Below are positions 36,735 to 46,441 of a stretch of DNA of 64,000 bases, piece by piece. Position 1 is the first letter of the stretch, and every line of letters starts with the position of its first letter. The position numbers and the translations under genes are program-made. The stretch lies in contig NC_091667.1 of assembly GCF_042453785.1 (NCBI RefSeq), forward strand, positions 33,844,001 to 33,908,000. Direction: 5' to 3'. The stretch is from Malus domestica (Eukaryota > Streptophyta > Magnoliopsida > Rosales > Rosaceae). The notes under the pieces are model-generated. The model did not search any database. It saw nothing but the letters and a program-made list of their open reading frames with translations, and had not been told where the DNA came from.

Positions 36735-37190
36735 ACGGGTCAGATATTGCAACGCAGTGTTAGTTTCATGATTCTATTTTTTACCACTTGGATTCAGACG
36801 CTGCATTATAGTGTCAGTTTCCTGGTTTCCTTTCTTTTTCATCACTCACACGCCTTCTATGCTTCATTCTTTGAGTGACTATTTATTTTTCCATTTTCCT
36901 TTTTTTTTGTTTTTTTTTTACACATTCTGATTCAGAAACTACAACACAATGTTTGTTTCCTTTTTCTTTTTTTTTTTCTTTTTTACATTTTGATTCAGAC
37001 ATTGCAATGTAATGTATGTTTCCCTTTTTTTTTTAACATTTTGATTCATAAACTACAATGTAGTGTCATTTTCCCTTTTTTTTTTTTTTTTTACATTTTG
37101 ATTTAGACACTGCAATGCAATGTCCGTTTCCTGGTTCTGTCTTTACATTTCTATTCAAACACTGCATTGCGTGTGTCTGTTTCCTGGTTT
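36735..37190 (+). repeat. Degenerate ~60-70 bp minisatellite
   Basis: About seven units of the form: T-rich run, then acattttgattcagacactg, then caatg(c/t)a(a/g)tgt, then gtttcc. The best-conserved units lie between 36920 and 37190. T-runs vary in length between units. No coding content. Confidence 0.8.
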
Positions 37191-38531
37191 TCTTTTTCTT
37201 CCCATCATCATTTTCACATTTCATGGAGTCTCTCTCGACCCATAAAATTAATTCTTAAAAAAAAACTACAAATTTCATTGTCGATGCAAATTTCCACCGT
37301 CTTCAGTCTTGACGAAAATGTACCTGCAAAACAATCAACACATTTGATCAAAGATCTAAGCTTCACGCGCCCACGAGGTGGGGGGGTTAGGTCAACGGAT
37401 CTTCGATGCCTAAGTTTGTTTATCGGAGAGAGTAAAGTGTTTAGGGCTTTTTTAGGGTTGTAAAAACTCTGAAAATTTGGTAGAATATGAGGTATTTATA
37501 GGGATAGGGATAGGGCCGACCATAGTGTTTAATGGAGAGATATTCTCTAAATATTCCCAAAATATTAAATAGAAAATAATATCTTGAGATAATAGTGTAA
37601 TTATCCCTAATTGATTTAAATTATGATTACTTACTTGATTGAAATCAATCTTCAATTGAGAATGTATTAAAGATAGAATTTGGGTAATTAATCCTTATCT
37701 TTAATTCTTTGCCATAGGCAGGTGAGCTGTGGACAGTCGTATTCAGCTGCTAAGACCTTCAGGGATGTAAGCTGCGTGTGGGAGCATATGAGAAGCATGC
37801 CCATTCATTGAGGGCAATCTTGTCATTCTTTAATAAAAGTTCACGTGTCGCCTCTAGAATTTTTGGAATTATTTTTTGCTCCACATTCATATCATAAACC
37901 AAAAGGAGATAGTAACCCATCAAATTAATCAAAACGCAAAAAGATTTCAAACCCAAAGGAAGAAAACATCAAAACCGATCAAATTCAACCCTCAATTCAT
38001 CCGACACAGATCCTCGTCACGCCCTTACCCATTTTGGGCTCAACAAGAAGGCCTTGTTGGTGAAAGATGGCGGCAACAAGGCGTATGTATTGAAATTTTG
38101 ATTTCAAGGTTTTTTTCTCCTGCAGGTGGTGGTGGTGGTGTGGCGTCGTCGAAGAGTCCCACCAAGAACAAGTTGTTGGATGGGAGTGGGAGAAGGCTGG
38201 GAGAGATCGACGTGGAGTCTTGCCTAGGAAAGACGAAAATTGAGAGTGTGTGTGTTAAAAGTAAAAATGAATATGTGGATAGCAACCCCTATACTATACT
38301 ATAGATACACACACAAATAGATACACACACAACGGTTAGTTGGGAATATAATGGCATTGTAGTAATTTGAGAAGACATGAAGAATTGATTCTACGAAACA
38401 AGCTGACATGTTGATAACAAGACGTAGATAGAAAAGTGAAATTATCCACATCCTCTTCACCACTGGTATATGGTTATGGCAGCCAAAAATTAAACATCCC
38501 TACCACCACTCCGATTGATAATGAATGGAAA
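37191..38531. other. Spacer before RUP, possibly repeat-derived
   Basis: 37330-37840 has a retrotransposon-LTR look (tatttataggga leader-like sequence, short G run at 37379-37385), but ends and target duplication were not found. 38085-38230 contains an intron-acceptor-like ctcctgcag followed by a Gly-rich open stretch, with no recognised family. 38310-38335 is a short (AC)n. RUP promoter elements were not resolved. Confidence 0.4.
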
Positions 38532-39746
38532 ATGAACAACTTCTCCTCAGGATTCCATTTCCCAGCCCAACAAAGAATTTCAGAAGAAGAAAGAGAAAGC
38601 ACAGAAGAAGATAAGCTACAAGAAGAAGAAGGAAAAGGATCAGAGTTCAACAATTGTGACTGGGATTTCAGTCTCTCAACAGTTGTGTCCTCCACTGCCT
38701 GCCGCGGCGCCGCGTCCAACACCCTTGGCGTAATCGAGTTCGACCCATCAAACACCGTCTTAGCCACCGGCGGAATCGCCAGAAAAATAAGAGGTTACAG
38801 CTTGAAATCTCTCTTACCCAATTATGATAATCAAATCTGTGGAAGTTCTAGTGATAGTATGGCGGATTTGATAGACCACGTCGATGCATGCGACTACACC
38901 ATTTGCACTCCCGCCAAGCTCAGCAGCCTCCGCTGGCGCCCCGGATCCGACGGCCGGGTCCTGGCCTCCGGCGACTATGATGGCGTCGTCACGGAATACG
39001 ACCTCGAAACAAAACTACCCATCTTCGAGCGCGACGAGCACGGCGGGCGCAGGGTCTGGAGCGTGGATTATTCGCATTCCGATCCGGTTCTCGGAGCGTC
39101 TGCCTCCGACGACGGGACCCTCCAGCTGTGGGACCCGCGCCACGAGGGCGGCAATTGCGTGGCCAGTGTGCAGCCCAGCGACGCTCGAAATCCGGTCTGT
39201 TGCGTGGAGTTTGATCCCTTCGGCGGGGCCCTTCTGGCCGTTGGATGCGCGGACCGGAAGGCCTACGGCTACGATGTTCGGAAAATGGTGAGCCCGGTTT
39301 CGGTCTTCGACGGACACAGGAAAACCGTGACGTACGTGCGGTTTCTTAACGGGCGTACGGTGGTAACAGCTGGCACGGACGGGTGTTTGAAGCTGTGGGA
39401 CACGGAGGATTCGCGGGCGATTCGGACGTACAAGGGGCACGCCAATAGTCGGAGCTTTGTGGGGTTATCGGTGTGGAGAAATGGGGAGCTAATCGGGTGC
39501 GGGTCGGAAAATAACCGGGTTTTCGTGTACGATAAGAGGTGGGGCGAGCCCATTTGGGTGCACGGGTTTGGGGAGGTGGGTGCAGGAAGTAGTAATAGCG
39601 GTGGGTGCGGTGAGGACTTGGGCGCGTTTGTAAGTAGCGTGTGCTGGCGGCAAGTTGGTGAGGAGCAGTGCACGCTCGTGGCGGGTGGGTCGGATGGGGT
39701 TTTGCAGGTTTTTTTGGGAAGGAGGAAGTCCATTCTAGTCGGATAA
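38532..39746 (+). CDS. RUP1/RUP2: WD40-repeat protein of the RUP1/RUP2 (EFO) type
   Basis: Intronless, 404 aa from the first in-frame ATG at 38532; the frame is open further upstream but only from a GTG. An acidic N-terminus (EEERESTEEDKLQEEEG) precedes about seven WD40 blades: GVIEFDPSNTVLATGG, SLRWRPGSDGRVLASGDYDG, VWSVDYSHSDPVLGASASDD, CCVEFDPFGGALLAVGCADR, VTYVRFLNGRTVVTAGTDG and the C-terminal SVCWRQ..CTLVAGGSDG. A WDPR box at residues ~200-203 is a DWD-type motif used to contact DDB1-CUL4. The arrangement matches Arabidopsis RUP1/RUP2, which bind UVR8 and re-form its dimer, damping UV-B signalling, and also delay flowering. COP1 and SPA proteins share the WD40 type but have long extra domains absent here. 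Confidence 0.88.
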   Translation: MNNFSSGFHFPAQQRISEEERESTEEDKLQEEEGKGSEFNNCDWDFSLSTVVSSTACRGAASNTLGVIEFDPSNTVLATGGIARKIRGYSLKSLLPNYDNQICGSSSDSMADLIDHVDACDYTICTPAKLSSLRWRPGSDGRVLASGDYDGVVTEYDLETKLPIFERDEHGGRRVWSVDYSHSDPVLGASASDDGTLQLWDPRHEGGNCVASVQPSDARNPVCCVEFDPFGGALLAVGCADRKAYGYDVRKMVSPVSVFDGHRKTVTYVRFLNGRTVVTAGTDGCLKLWDTEDSRAIRTYKGHANSRSFVGLSVWRNGELIGCGSENNRVFVYDKRWGEPIWVHGFGEVGAGSSNSGGCGEDLGAFVSSVCWRQVGEEQCTLVAGGSDGVLQVFLGRRKSILVG

Positions 39747-39780
39747 TTATAATTTGTTGAAAATTCAATTAATTTATTAT

Positions 39781-39949
39781 GAGTAATGTTAATGTTATTC
39801 GTACTATATTTTTATACTATATTTCTATATCATCTTAGGTAGTATCTGATGTGAACAGCCACATCATTTGAAAAATTTGCAAAACTCAAATAAATGAAGG
39901 AGAAAGACTTCTCGTATACCACAATTAGATGATAAATGTAGCATTACTC
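39781..39949. repeat. Possible small MITE downstream of RUP
   Basis: The ends gagtaatgtt and gcattactc are inverted, with weak pairing inside. No target duplication found. Confidence 0.3.
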
Positions 39950-39971
39950 TTTTGTTATTGTGACGTTTGTA

Positions 39972-40519
39972 CAACAACAACAACAAAGCATTTTCCCACT
40001 AAGTGGGGTCGGCTATATGAATTCTAGAACGTCATTGAGCTCAATTATGTGTCATGTCCTCCGTTAGATCCAAGTACTCTGAGTCTTTTCTTAGAGTCTC
40101 TTCCAAAGTTTTCCTAGGTCTTCCTCTACCCCTTTGGCCTTGGACCTCTATCCCGTGGTCGCATCTTCTAACCGAAGCGTCAGTAGGTCTTCCTTGCACA
40201 TGTCCAAACCACCGTAATCGATTTTCTCTCATCTTTCCTTCAATTTCGGGTACTCCTACTTTACCTCGGATATCCTTATTCCTAATCTTATCATTTCTCG
40301 TGTGCCCACATATCCAACGAAGCATCCTCATCTCCGCTACACCTATTTTTTGTACGTGTTGATGCTTCACCGCCCAACATTCCGTGCCATACAGCATCGC
40401 TGGCCTTATTGTCATCCTATAAAATTTTCCCTTGAGCTTCAGTGACATACGGCGGTCACACAACACACCAGATGCACTCTTCCACTTCATCCATCCAACT
40501 TGTATTCTATGGTTGAGGT
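39972..40519 (-). mobile_element. RTE-type LINE, 3' part (split by the gypsy insertion)
   Basis: The minus-strand frame encodes the C-terminal end of the RT ORF (LNHRIQVGWMKWKSASGVLC, LYGTECWAVKHQHVQK, RENRLRWFGHVQGRPTDA, GRGRPRKTLEETL). The element ends in a (TTG)4-type tail, seen here as caacaacaacaacaa at 39972-39986. It is flanked by ttattgtgacgtttgta (39955-39971), repeated with one mismatch at 59010-59026 beyond the other half. The reading is interrupted at 40519 and resumes at 56276. Confidence 0.88.
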
Positions 40520-41036
40520 TGTTGATGCACAAAATCAGCGAAGACTTTGGTACAACAGAAAGTGTCAGGTTTTGTGACCTTCGCTTGGTTGCTTCGGTCA
40601 CTAGTGAGGATAAGTACGTAAATGAATAGAGACAGAGAAGCAAACACAGGATGTACGTGGTTCACCCAGATTGGCTACGTCTACGGAGTAGAGGAGTTCT
40701 CATTAATTGTGAAGGGTTTACACAAATACATAGGTTCAAGCTCTGGTTTAGTGAGTTCTAGTGAATAGTTTAGTACAAAATGACATTAGAGATTATTATG
40801 GGAGAATGATCTCTATTTATAGAAGAGAGTTTCTAGTTTTGTTCTAATATTGACACATGTCGTGTTGTGATTGGCTTCTGATGTTGACACGTGTCGTGCT
40901 GTGATTGGCTTCTGATGTCGACACGTGTCGCATTGTGATTGGCCTTCTGGTTGAAGGGAAACTCTTCTGGGTCCTTGACGGTATAACGTTGACCGGTGCT
41001 CAGTAGTTTCGGGATTAGTCAAGTATGGTACAAACA
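40520..41036 (-). repeat. Outer LTR, 3' side of the compound element
   Basis: 517 bp, read on the plus strand from tgttgatgcaca to atggtacaaaca. By eye it differs from 55754-56270 at only two positions (gtctacgg/gtccacgg and attattatgg/attattgtgg). Confidence 0.93.
40806..40965 (-). promoter_or_regulatory. LTR U3 promoter: TATA box and three G-box/CCAAT units
   Basis: On the minus strand, three ~33-bp units each carry a CCAAT box (CCAATCACA) and a palindrome, twice GACACGTGTC (G-box core CACGTG) and once GACATGTGTC. A TATAAATAG box follows (40812-40820). The same array is in the other outer LTR (~56042-56199). G-boxes are bound by bZIP/bHLH factors such as HY5, PIF and ABF types; actual activity is unknown. 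Confidence 0.7.
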
Positions 41037-43240
41037 GTGCTTCCCTAAGTTCCCGAGTGAGGGAAGCTCCTCGGTTGGGGACTTGCAAGATCCAAGCCGC
41101 TGAGTAATCACGAAACTTCTAAGTACCGAGGTGTGGTATCGTCTTCACTTGCCTTATCTTTCTCATAGGTAGATGTGGCATCTTCTCTGGAAGTACGTTT
41201 CCTCCATCCAGGGGTGGTATCTTTAACCGATGAAGATGCACAAGGTAATGTATCAATTTCACTTGAAGCTTACTTGTAGTTTCGGGCTTGGTCAAGTGCG
41301 ATACAAACCCTATAGTATGAGTCCCTCAAGTCGCCGAGCTAGGAGATCTGCCGAAAGAGGTGACAGACAAGGTAAGCAGTCAAACTTCCAAGTAAGCAAC
41401 CCAGGATCAGAGGTTTGACTTCGGCTTCCGGTTGATTGTTCTCCTTCTCCTTGTCTCTCATTCAACTGCCAGGATAAGGAGAAGCAAATGGATAAGAGAT
41501 GATATGAGATACTTTTGCTTTTGAAGAAGTAACTTTCCACAGGCTTATTCTTGAACTGTGCTGGAGGGTTTTCTGGTGCCCTTCAGAGTATAAGGCCGAC
41601 TCAAGAATTTGAGGGTCAAAACAAGTCCATCAAATCTAGAGTACGTTCGACCTTGATGATATGAGATACTTTTGCTGTTGATGGAATAATGAATGTGGTA
41701 TGGAAAGGTGTCGTGCTGTAGTGATCTGTTTCAGCTCACCGTTGAACCTTCTGCTTCAATCTTTTGCATGGCAGAAGTGGTGTGCAACCTTTGCATTTAA
41801 ATGGTCCTTCAGAACATTCCTTCATAGTGACTCATCCACGCTTGGCAGCTTCAGTGTAAAGAGCCAATATTTGATCAACTGTCATGAGGTATTTACCGGT
41901 GGAATTCGTGACCTTGACAGCAGTTGAGGATGAGTACTCGAGAGCAATGCTAAGTAAGCAACCAGGCAAAGGCTCCAGGCAGTCAGTTCCAAATTGGAGG
42001 TTTGATTTCAGGTTCCGACTGACTGCTCTCTTTCTCCTTGTCCTGCAGGTGTGGACAAGGACAAAGACAAAGACAGGGAGAAAGCATGATATGGGATACT
42101 CTTGCTTTCGACCCTGATGATATGAGATACTCTTGTTCTTGGTGTGGCTTATTTGCTGAGGTATTATCGGGGGGAAATAAAGCTGAGTATTTCGAGAGGT
42201 TATGTTGAGGGTGCCTTCTCGAATGCGAGAAAGGGTTGAGCATTTTTGCAGGTTTGCCTGTCCGTTGAGGAGAGAGGTCAATGTATATAGGGATTTCCCA
42301 ATAACAAGTAGTAATGCTATTCCTTTACCCTTCTTGGTCACAGCAATGTAGTGGGAGCTGCCAGCTTCACGTGTTTTAATTTTGTCAGAGCACTTTGAAA
42401 AAGTGGTATGTGGTATCTGGAAAGCTGATGTTACGTGTGAAGATTACAGACAAGCTTTATCTAAGGAAATCTGGCTTTCGAAGTTCTGAGAGTTGTGCCT
42501 CTTCGGTTTTCGAACAAGCAATCCCGTCGAGGATCTGACTCTCGAGATTCGGAAAGCAGTGCTACTCCGGTTTTTTAGAAAGTAATTATGTTGGGAGTCT
42601 TTTCTCGAATGTGAGTAAAGGTTGGACGTTCTTGCCAACCTGTCTTGCCGCAAAACACGGAGGTCGACACACATAGGGACTTTCCAGTTGTCAAGCAGTG
42701 GTGCTGTTCCTTTACCCTTATGGGTAATAGTAGGGTAGCTGGAACTTCGAAATTCTCGTGCCTAAACTTTGTCAGAGATCTTTGACAAAGTTATATGTGG
42801 TACCCGAGGAGTTGATGGTGCATATGGAGAGCGGTGATTGAACAGTAAGATTCACGTGCTTTCTACTTCACCAGAAATCTTCGACAGATTGCCCGTAATT
42901 TCCGCAAAGCTGAGTGTGCATGTGACATGTGCTGACGAGGCTGAAAAAGCAGGTGCTTCTTCGATTTCTGAGATCGGCCCTCGTGGTCTCTGAGCAGCCC
43001 AGCTTTTGAGAAAGCAAACGCCTCTTCGATTTCTGAGATCGGCCCTCGTGGTCTCTGAGCAGCCCAGCTTTTGAGAAAGCAAACGGCTCTTCGATTTCTG
43101 AAGCTCCGTCGAGTGCAGATTTTTATAGAGGCTGGCATTAAGTTCCACAGCACACTTGAATCTCTACCAGTAGAAGCTCATTTCTTGCACTTCTAAGATC
43201 TTGATTTGTCTGACCTCTTCCTTCTTCAACACATTTGAAA
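41037..43240 (-). other. Unit B 3' region, non-coding
   Basis: Repetitive sequence with recurring tatgagatact(c/t)ttgctt and gagtgagggaagctcctcgg motifs. Parts resemble the region right of the middle LTR (47035-47170), consistent with a shared 3' untranslated region of the retrotransposon family. Confidence 0.55.
42952..43108. repeat. 60-bp tandem repeat
   Basis: A unit containing cgatttctgagatcggccct and gcagcccagcttttgagaaa is repeated twice plus a partial third copy. Confidence 0.9.
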
Positions 43241-43612
43241 ATGTCTGGACCCTCCGACCGTCGTTTTGACTTGAACCTTGGAGAAGAGACAGCCACGCCT
43301 TCTCCAGACAACATATGGCGCCCATCCTTCATATCCCATACTGGTCCTCTTACCGTTGGGGATTCTGTGATGAAGAATGATATGACCGCTGCAGTGGTGG
43401 CCAGGAACCTTTTCACTCCCAAAGATAACAGACTACTTTCCAAACGGTCTGATGAGTTGGCTGTTAAGGACTCTCTGGCTCTTAGTGTTCAGTGTGCAGG
43501 TTCTGTGTCTAATATGGCCCAACGCCTATTTGCTAGAACCCGCCAAGTTGTGATTTTTGTTGGGAAAAACGGGAGAGTGTCGGTGCACTCACAGAGAGAC
43601 GCAGAGATCTGA
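43241..43612 (+). CDS. Opposite-strand ORF of the non-autonomous element (truncated)
   Basis: ATG at 43241. The frame begins MSGPSDRRFDLNLGEE and includes SHTGPLTVGDSVMKND and RLLSKRSDELAVKDSLALSV, then MAQRLFARTRQV. It then runs into the element leader and stops at 43612. I recall similar hypothetical proteins in Rosaceae repeats, with a coiled-coil continuation after RTRQV; that continuation is missing here. It runs antisense to gag-pol. No function is known to me. The sequence looks protein-coding rather than random, with balanced composition and no repeats. Confidence 0.5.
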   Translation: MSGPSDRRFDLNLGEETATPSPDNIWRPSFISHTGPLTVGDSVMKNDMTAAVVARNLFTPKDNRLLSKRSDELAVKDSLALSVQCAGSVSNMAQRLFARTRQVVIFVGKNGRVSVHSQRDAEI

Positions 43613-43742
43613 TGAAAATGAGATGATGGTTTGATGGGTTTTTTCTGGGTTCTTTTTGCAGATACACGGGGAAGATTGTGAAGGTTTCACGGTGGTGTGA
43701 TGAAAGATTGAAAGAGAACCGATGTAACTTTTCGTGTCGATT

Positions 43743-43760
43743 CCCACAGACGGCGCCAAA
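43743..43760 (-). promoter_or_regulatory. Primer-binding site next to LTR subtype 2
   Basis: Minus-strand TTTGGCGCCGTCTGTGGG directly follows the CA end of the LTR at 43761-44093. The identical site follows the LTRs at 46442 and 55754. Confidence 0.75.
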
Positions 43761-44093
43761 TGTTGATGCACAAAACCGGAATGTCTTGGAACAACGTAAA
43801 TCCGACCGTGAATCTGCATGAAATGTAAATAACACAAGAGTTATCGTGGTTCACCCCAATGTTTGGGCTACGTCCACACTGATTGTATTGTATTTCTCTG
43901 AGAAATGAAGGAGAGAGTGTTGTTGTATTTGTGAGGGTATTGCCCTTTGTTGGGTTCACTGAGTCCCATTTGTGAGGGGGGGAAGGAGTCCCCTTTTATA
44001 GAATAAGGGGCTCCTCCTTTTACATAATCATATGAGCTGGGTAATGAGGCCCAATGTATCAAAGTCTGAGGCCCATTATGTGTGGTACCAACA
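43761..44093 (-). repeat. LTR, subtype 2 (333 bp)
   Basis: Read on the plus strand it begins tgttgatgcacaaaaccgg and ends gtggtaccaaca. It shares only the terminal ~15 bp with the other LTRs. A primer-binding site lies on its left and a purine tract (cttgggggactac on the minus strand) on its right, so it serves as 5' LTR for the left part and 3' LTR for the right part of unit B. Confidence 0.8.
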
Positions 44094-44254
44094 GTAGTCC
44101 CCCAAGTCTTCAGTCAAGAGAGTCTTTTGGCTGGAGAATTCAAATCCAATCCATGTACGGGCCGAATTGGCCAGATGTCTTGAACCAGTACTCAACCTAA
44201 GGTAATGCTCAACATAAAGCAATACTCGGCTAAAGGTATCACACGTTACGAGAC

Positions 44255-44405
44255 TGCTCGGCTGGAGGCGATGCTCGTTGCGAGGCTGCTCGGCTAGAGG
44301 CTATGCTCGCGGTGAGGCATTTGCTCGGCTGGAGGCGATGCTCATTGCAAGGCGGCTCGGCTAGAGGCTATGCTCGCTGCGAGGCGGCTCGGCTCGTGGT
44401 ATTCC
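44255..44405. repeat. ~32-bp tandem repeats (gctcggctggaggcgatgct type)
   Basis: About five degenerate copies alternate between gctcggctagaggctatgct and gctcggctggaggcgatgct. A second set of (a/g)tcgggtc repeats follows at 44465-44550. Confidence 0.85.
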
Positions 44406-44550
44406 TTATTGCAAGTATCTACTTTATGTCGACATGCACTCAGTATGAGTTGATTCTCGACATGACTCGGGTCTGCTTGTCGGGTTCACATATTGGGTCT
44501 ATGTGTCGGATCCGCGGATCGGGTCCGCAAGTCGGGTCTTTGAATCGGGG

Positions 44551-45299
44551 CCATACGTAGGGGCATCGAGTTGGGACTATCTGTAGGGTCATCGAGTTGG
44601 GTACAGGCACATAGGTGTCCCAATAAGCGAATGTCCGAGCAAGTGGATGTCCGGTCAGACAAGAGATCACCACAAGCACGTGGCTCATCAGTCTATAAGT
44701 TGGTAGACCTCGTTAATCAGCAACAATGTTGATCAGTGGACCTAGTTGCTCAATAATTCCTGACAATAAATGACAGTATAATCATGAGCGTATAATGAAT
44801 AAATATAATAAATACGTAAAAGAAATATGGTAACAACAATTATTTAATATGTATATTTCTTATAAGTGTAAAACCTTGCCATGCGTGTTATAGCATAGTT
44901 TTAGGTTATAAAAGTGGATTAGTTCTTTTGGATTTGAGTTGATAATTTCAACATAATTTAAAATGCATGGGTGTGGGAACCCACATCCACTTTCAACATC
45001 TATTGTAAACCCACCATCAGTTAGTGGAAAACATTCAAAAATAAAATAAAGATATCATCATTGTTCCACCATCACACAATAACCAGTACCATTTGATAAA
45101 TATTAAATAATAAAAACAATTGAATTAGGTGAAGACTTATCTCTTTTTCACGTGTGGATCTGGTGGATCTGACCGACAAGGGCTCTTCCCTTATCTTTTC
45201 TTTTTCAAAATTATCATGAGTGTGGAAAAAAACAGATGGGTATGGAAATGATGTTGTTGGAGACTTTCTTCCCCACTGAGTCAAAAGATAAACAGCATG
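44551..45299. other. Unit B internal, unrecognised
   Basis: AT-rich with no family recognised. 45060-45300 resembles an untranslated or intron sequence adjoining the captured fragments. Confidence 0.4.
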
Positions 45300-45474
45300 C
45301 AAGGCCTGGCTCTTTCAGCCATTTTCTTCCCCGAGAGCTTGCTACCCCCAATCCGGTTGCATCCGCATTGTTCCATCTGCCTGGAAAACCATGGTCAGAG
45401 TGTCGGAGGGCGAAACGGGAACAGAAATGGGCTGCTCCCGCTGCTCGCTGCTGAAGAGCACTCATGTCACGGTG

Positions 45475-45651
45475 CTGATGGCTGACTGTTCCCGTTGGAT
45501 GGTCTGTGTCTGGAGCAACCAATGCTCTGGGCATATATGGTTTAAGAAGTTTGGTTTCCAAGTCACTCCTGACTCTCCTCTAAAAAATGACAGGAGCATA
45601 TGGAGCTTGTGTGGTCAGTGCTTCATTCTCCGTCACAGCACTCGCAGCCAT
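45475..45651 (-). pseudogene. Captured caleosin (peroxygenase) N-terminal fragment
   Basis: From an ATG at 45649-45651 the minus strand reads MAASAVTENEALTTQAPYAP, then an in-frame TAG where an Arg-rich stretch would be. It continues with PYMPRALVAPDTDHPTGT, then SHQHRDMSALQQ. This is the characteristic N-terminus of caleosins, the lipid-droplet Ca2+-binding peroxygenases. The EF-hand, proline knot and haem histidines are absent. After the DMSALQQ region (~45480) the sequence is no longer recognisable. Confidence 0.7.
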
Positions 45652-45714
45652 AATTGATACGGTTTTCTGCGATCTTCTCTGACCTTCTTGCTCTCTCTTT
45701 CTCTTTAGACAAGG

Positions 45715-45973
45715 GGTGGACGAGAGAGAAACGGTGGTGCTCGATCTTGGTGACGGTGTTGTTTCAGGTAAGCACAGTGAGCTCCAGAGCCAGGCCAGCG
45801 AGCGTGATGAAGTTCTTCGTCTTGGGCACGCACACCGGCTGCCGGAAGATTTCCAAAGCGATGAGAATCACGGTACGACAGGTTTTGCAGAGAGGGACGG
45901 CGTCGATGGTCTCCTGCATAGTCCAGAAATCGCCGGAGCCATCATGCGCAGCCCTGAGAACGAGAGCCGCCAT
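45715..45973 (-). pseudogene. Captured pectinesterase (PME31-like) 5' exon fragment
   Basis: From the ATG at 45973 the minus strand reads ...AHDGSGDFWTMQETIDAVPL, then FRQPVCVPKTKNFITLAG and TVLT. A TGA follows where Trp is expected, then NNTVTKIEHH in the same frame. That order is the N-terminal region of PME31-type pectinesterases, cell-wall enzymes that demethylesterify pectin. The catalytic Asp/Arg region is absent. Its ~70 bp of upstream sequence looks like captured 5' UTR. Confidence 0.75.
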
Positions 45974-46059
45974 TTCTCACGATCTGGGAACTCTCCGAAG
46001 TGGGAATTTGTTAAAGCTTGTGTCTTTGCATGCAGTGAGTTTTATCTTCGTTTCTGCAG

Positions 46060-46248
46060 AAGGGTTTGAACTGGGTTATTGAGATTCTCAAGTGACTCAA
46101 CAACAACGGTTAAGTCTGAGGTTTGAGTGGTTTTGATGGCGGCAGTGTGCTTGGCCTTCTTGTCATTGTCGGAGTCGGACGAAGACGAGGAGTGGTGGCT
46201 GTAGATCTTGTCCATCAGCGACGCGGCAGTTGGTTCTGGCTCCGCCAT
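46060..46248 (-). pseudogene. Captured fragment, possibly reticulon-like N-terminus
   Basis: The minus strand reads MAEPEPTAASLMDKIYSHHS, then SSSSDSDNDKK. This resembles the acidic serine-rich N-terminus of plant reticulon-like B proteins, which shape ER tubules. The reticulon membrane domain is missing, and the composition is low in information, so assignment is tentative. Confidence 0.4.
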
Positions 46249-46299
46249 GGGTTCTCAGAGCGAAGAGAAGGAGAAAGAGAGGACAGAAAAAAAAAAAAG

Positions 46300-46441
46300 A
46301 GGCGGATGATGTGATCGGTCCGTGAGTTTTGGTTTTCTGCAGATTCACGGTGGAGGTTATGAGGGTCTCACGGTGGTGAGATGAAAAATTGAGAGAGAAC
46401 CGACACAGCTTTTCGTATCAATTCCCACAGACGGCGCCAAA
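46300..46441 (-). promoter_or_regulatory. Leader and primer-binding site of unit B
   Basis: The leader at 46340-46423 closely matches that at 43640-43742 (tgcagattcacggtggagg / tgcagatacacggggaag; gagagaaccga), although their LTRs differ. The primer-binding site is at 46424-46441. Confidence 0.7.

Noticed and set aside
37330-37840. Possible LTR
   Set aside because: Looks LTR-like in composition, but TG/CA ends, target duplication and partner were not found.
38436-38531. Longer N-terminus for the RUP gene
   Set aside because: The longer frame begins at GTG; the first in-frame ATG is at 38532 and gives a family-like length.
38884-39768. Several long frames in other phases over the RUP gene
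   Set aside because: Shadows caused by the GC-rich RUP coding sequence.
40054-40629. Plus-strand frames over the LINE 3' part
   Set aside because: Antisense to the well-matched RT C-terminal region of the LINE.
45236-46082. Plus-strand frames over the captured exons
   Set aside because: The minus strand carries recognisable caleosin and pectinesterase residues; the plus frames carry none.
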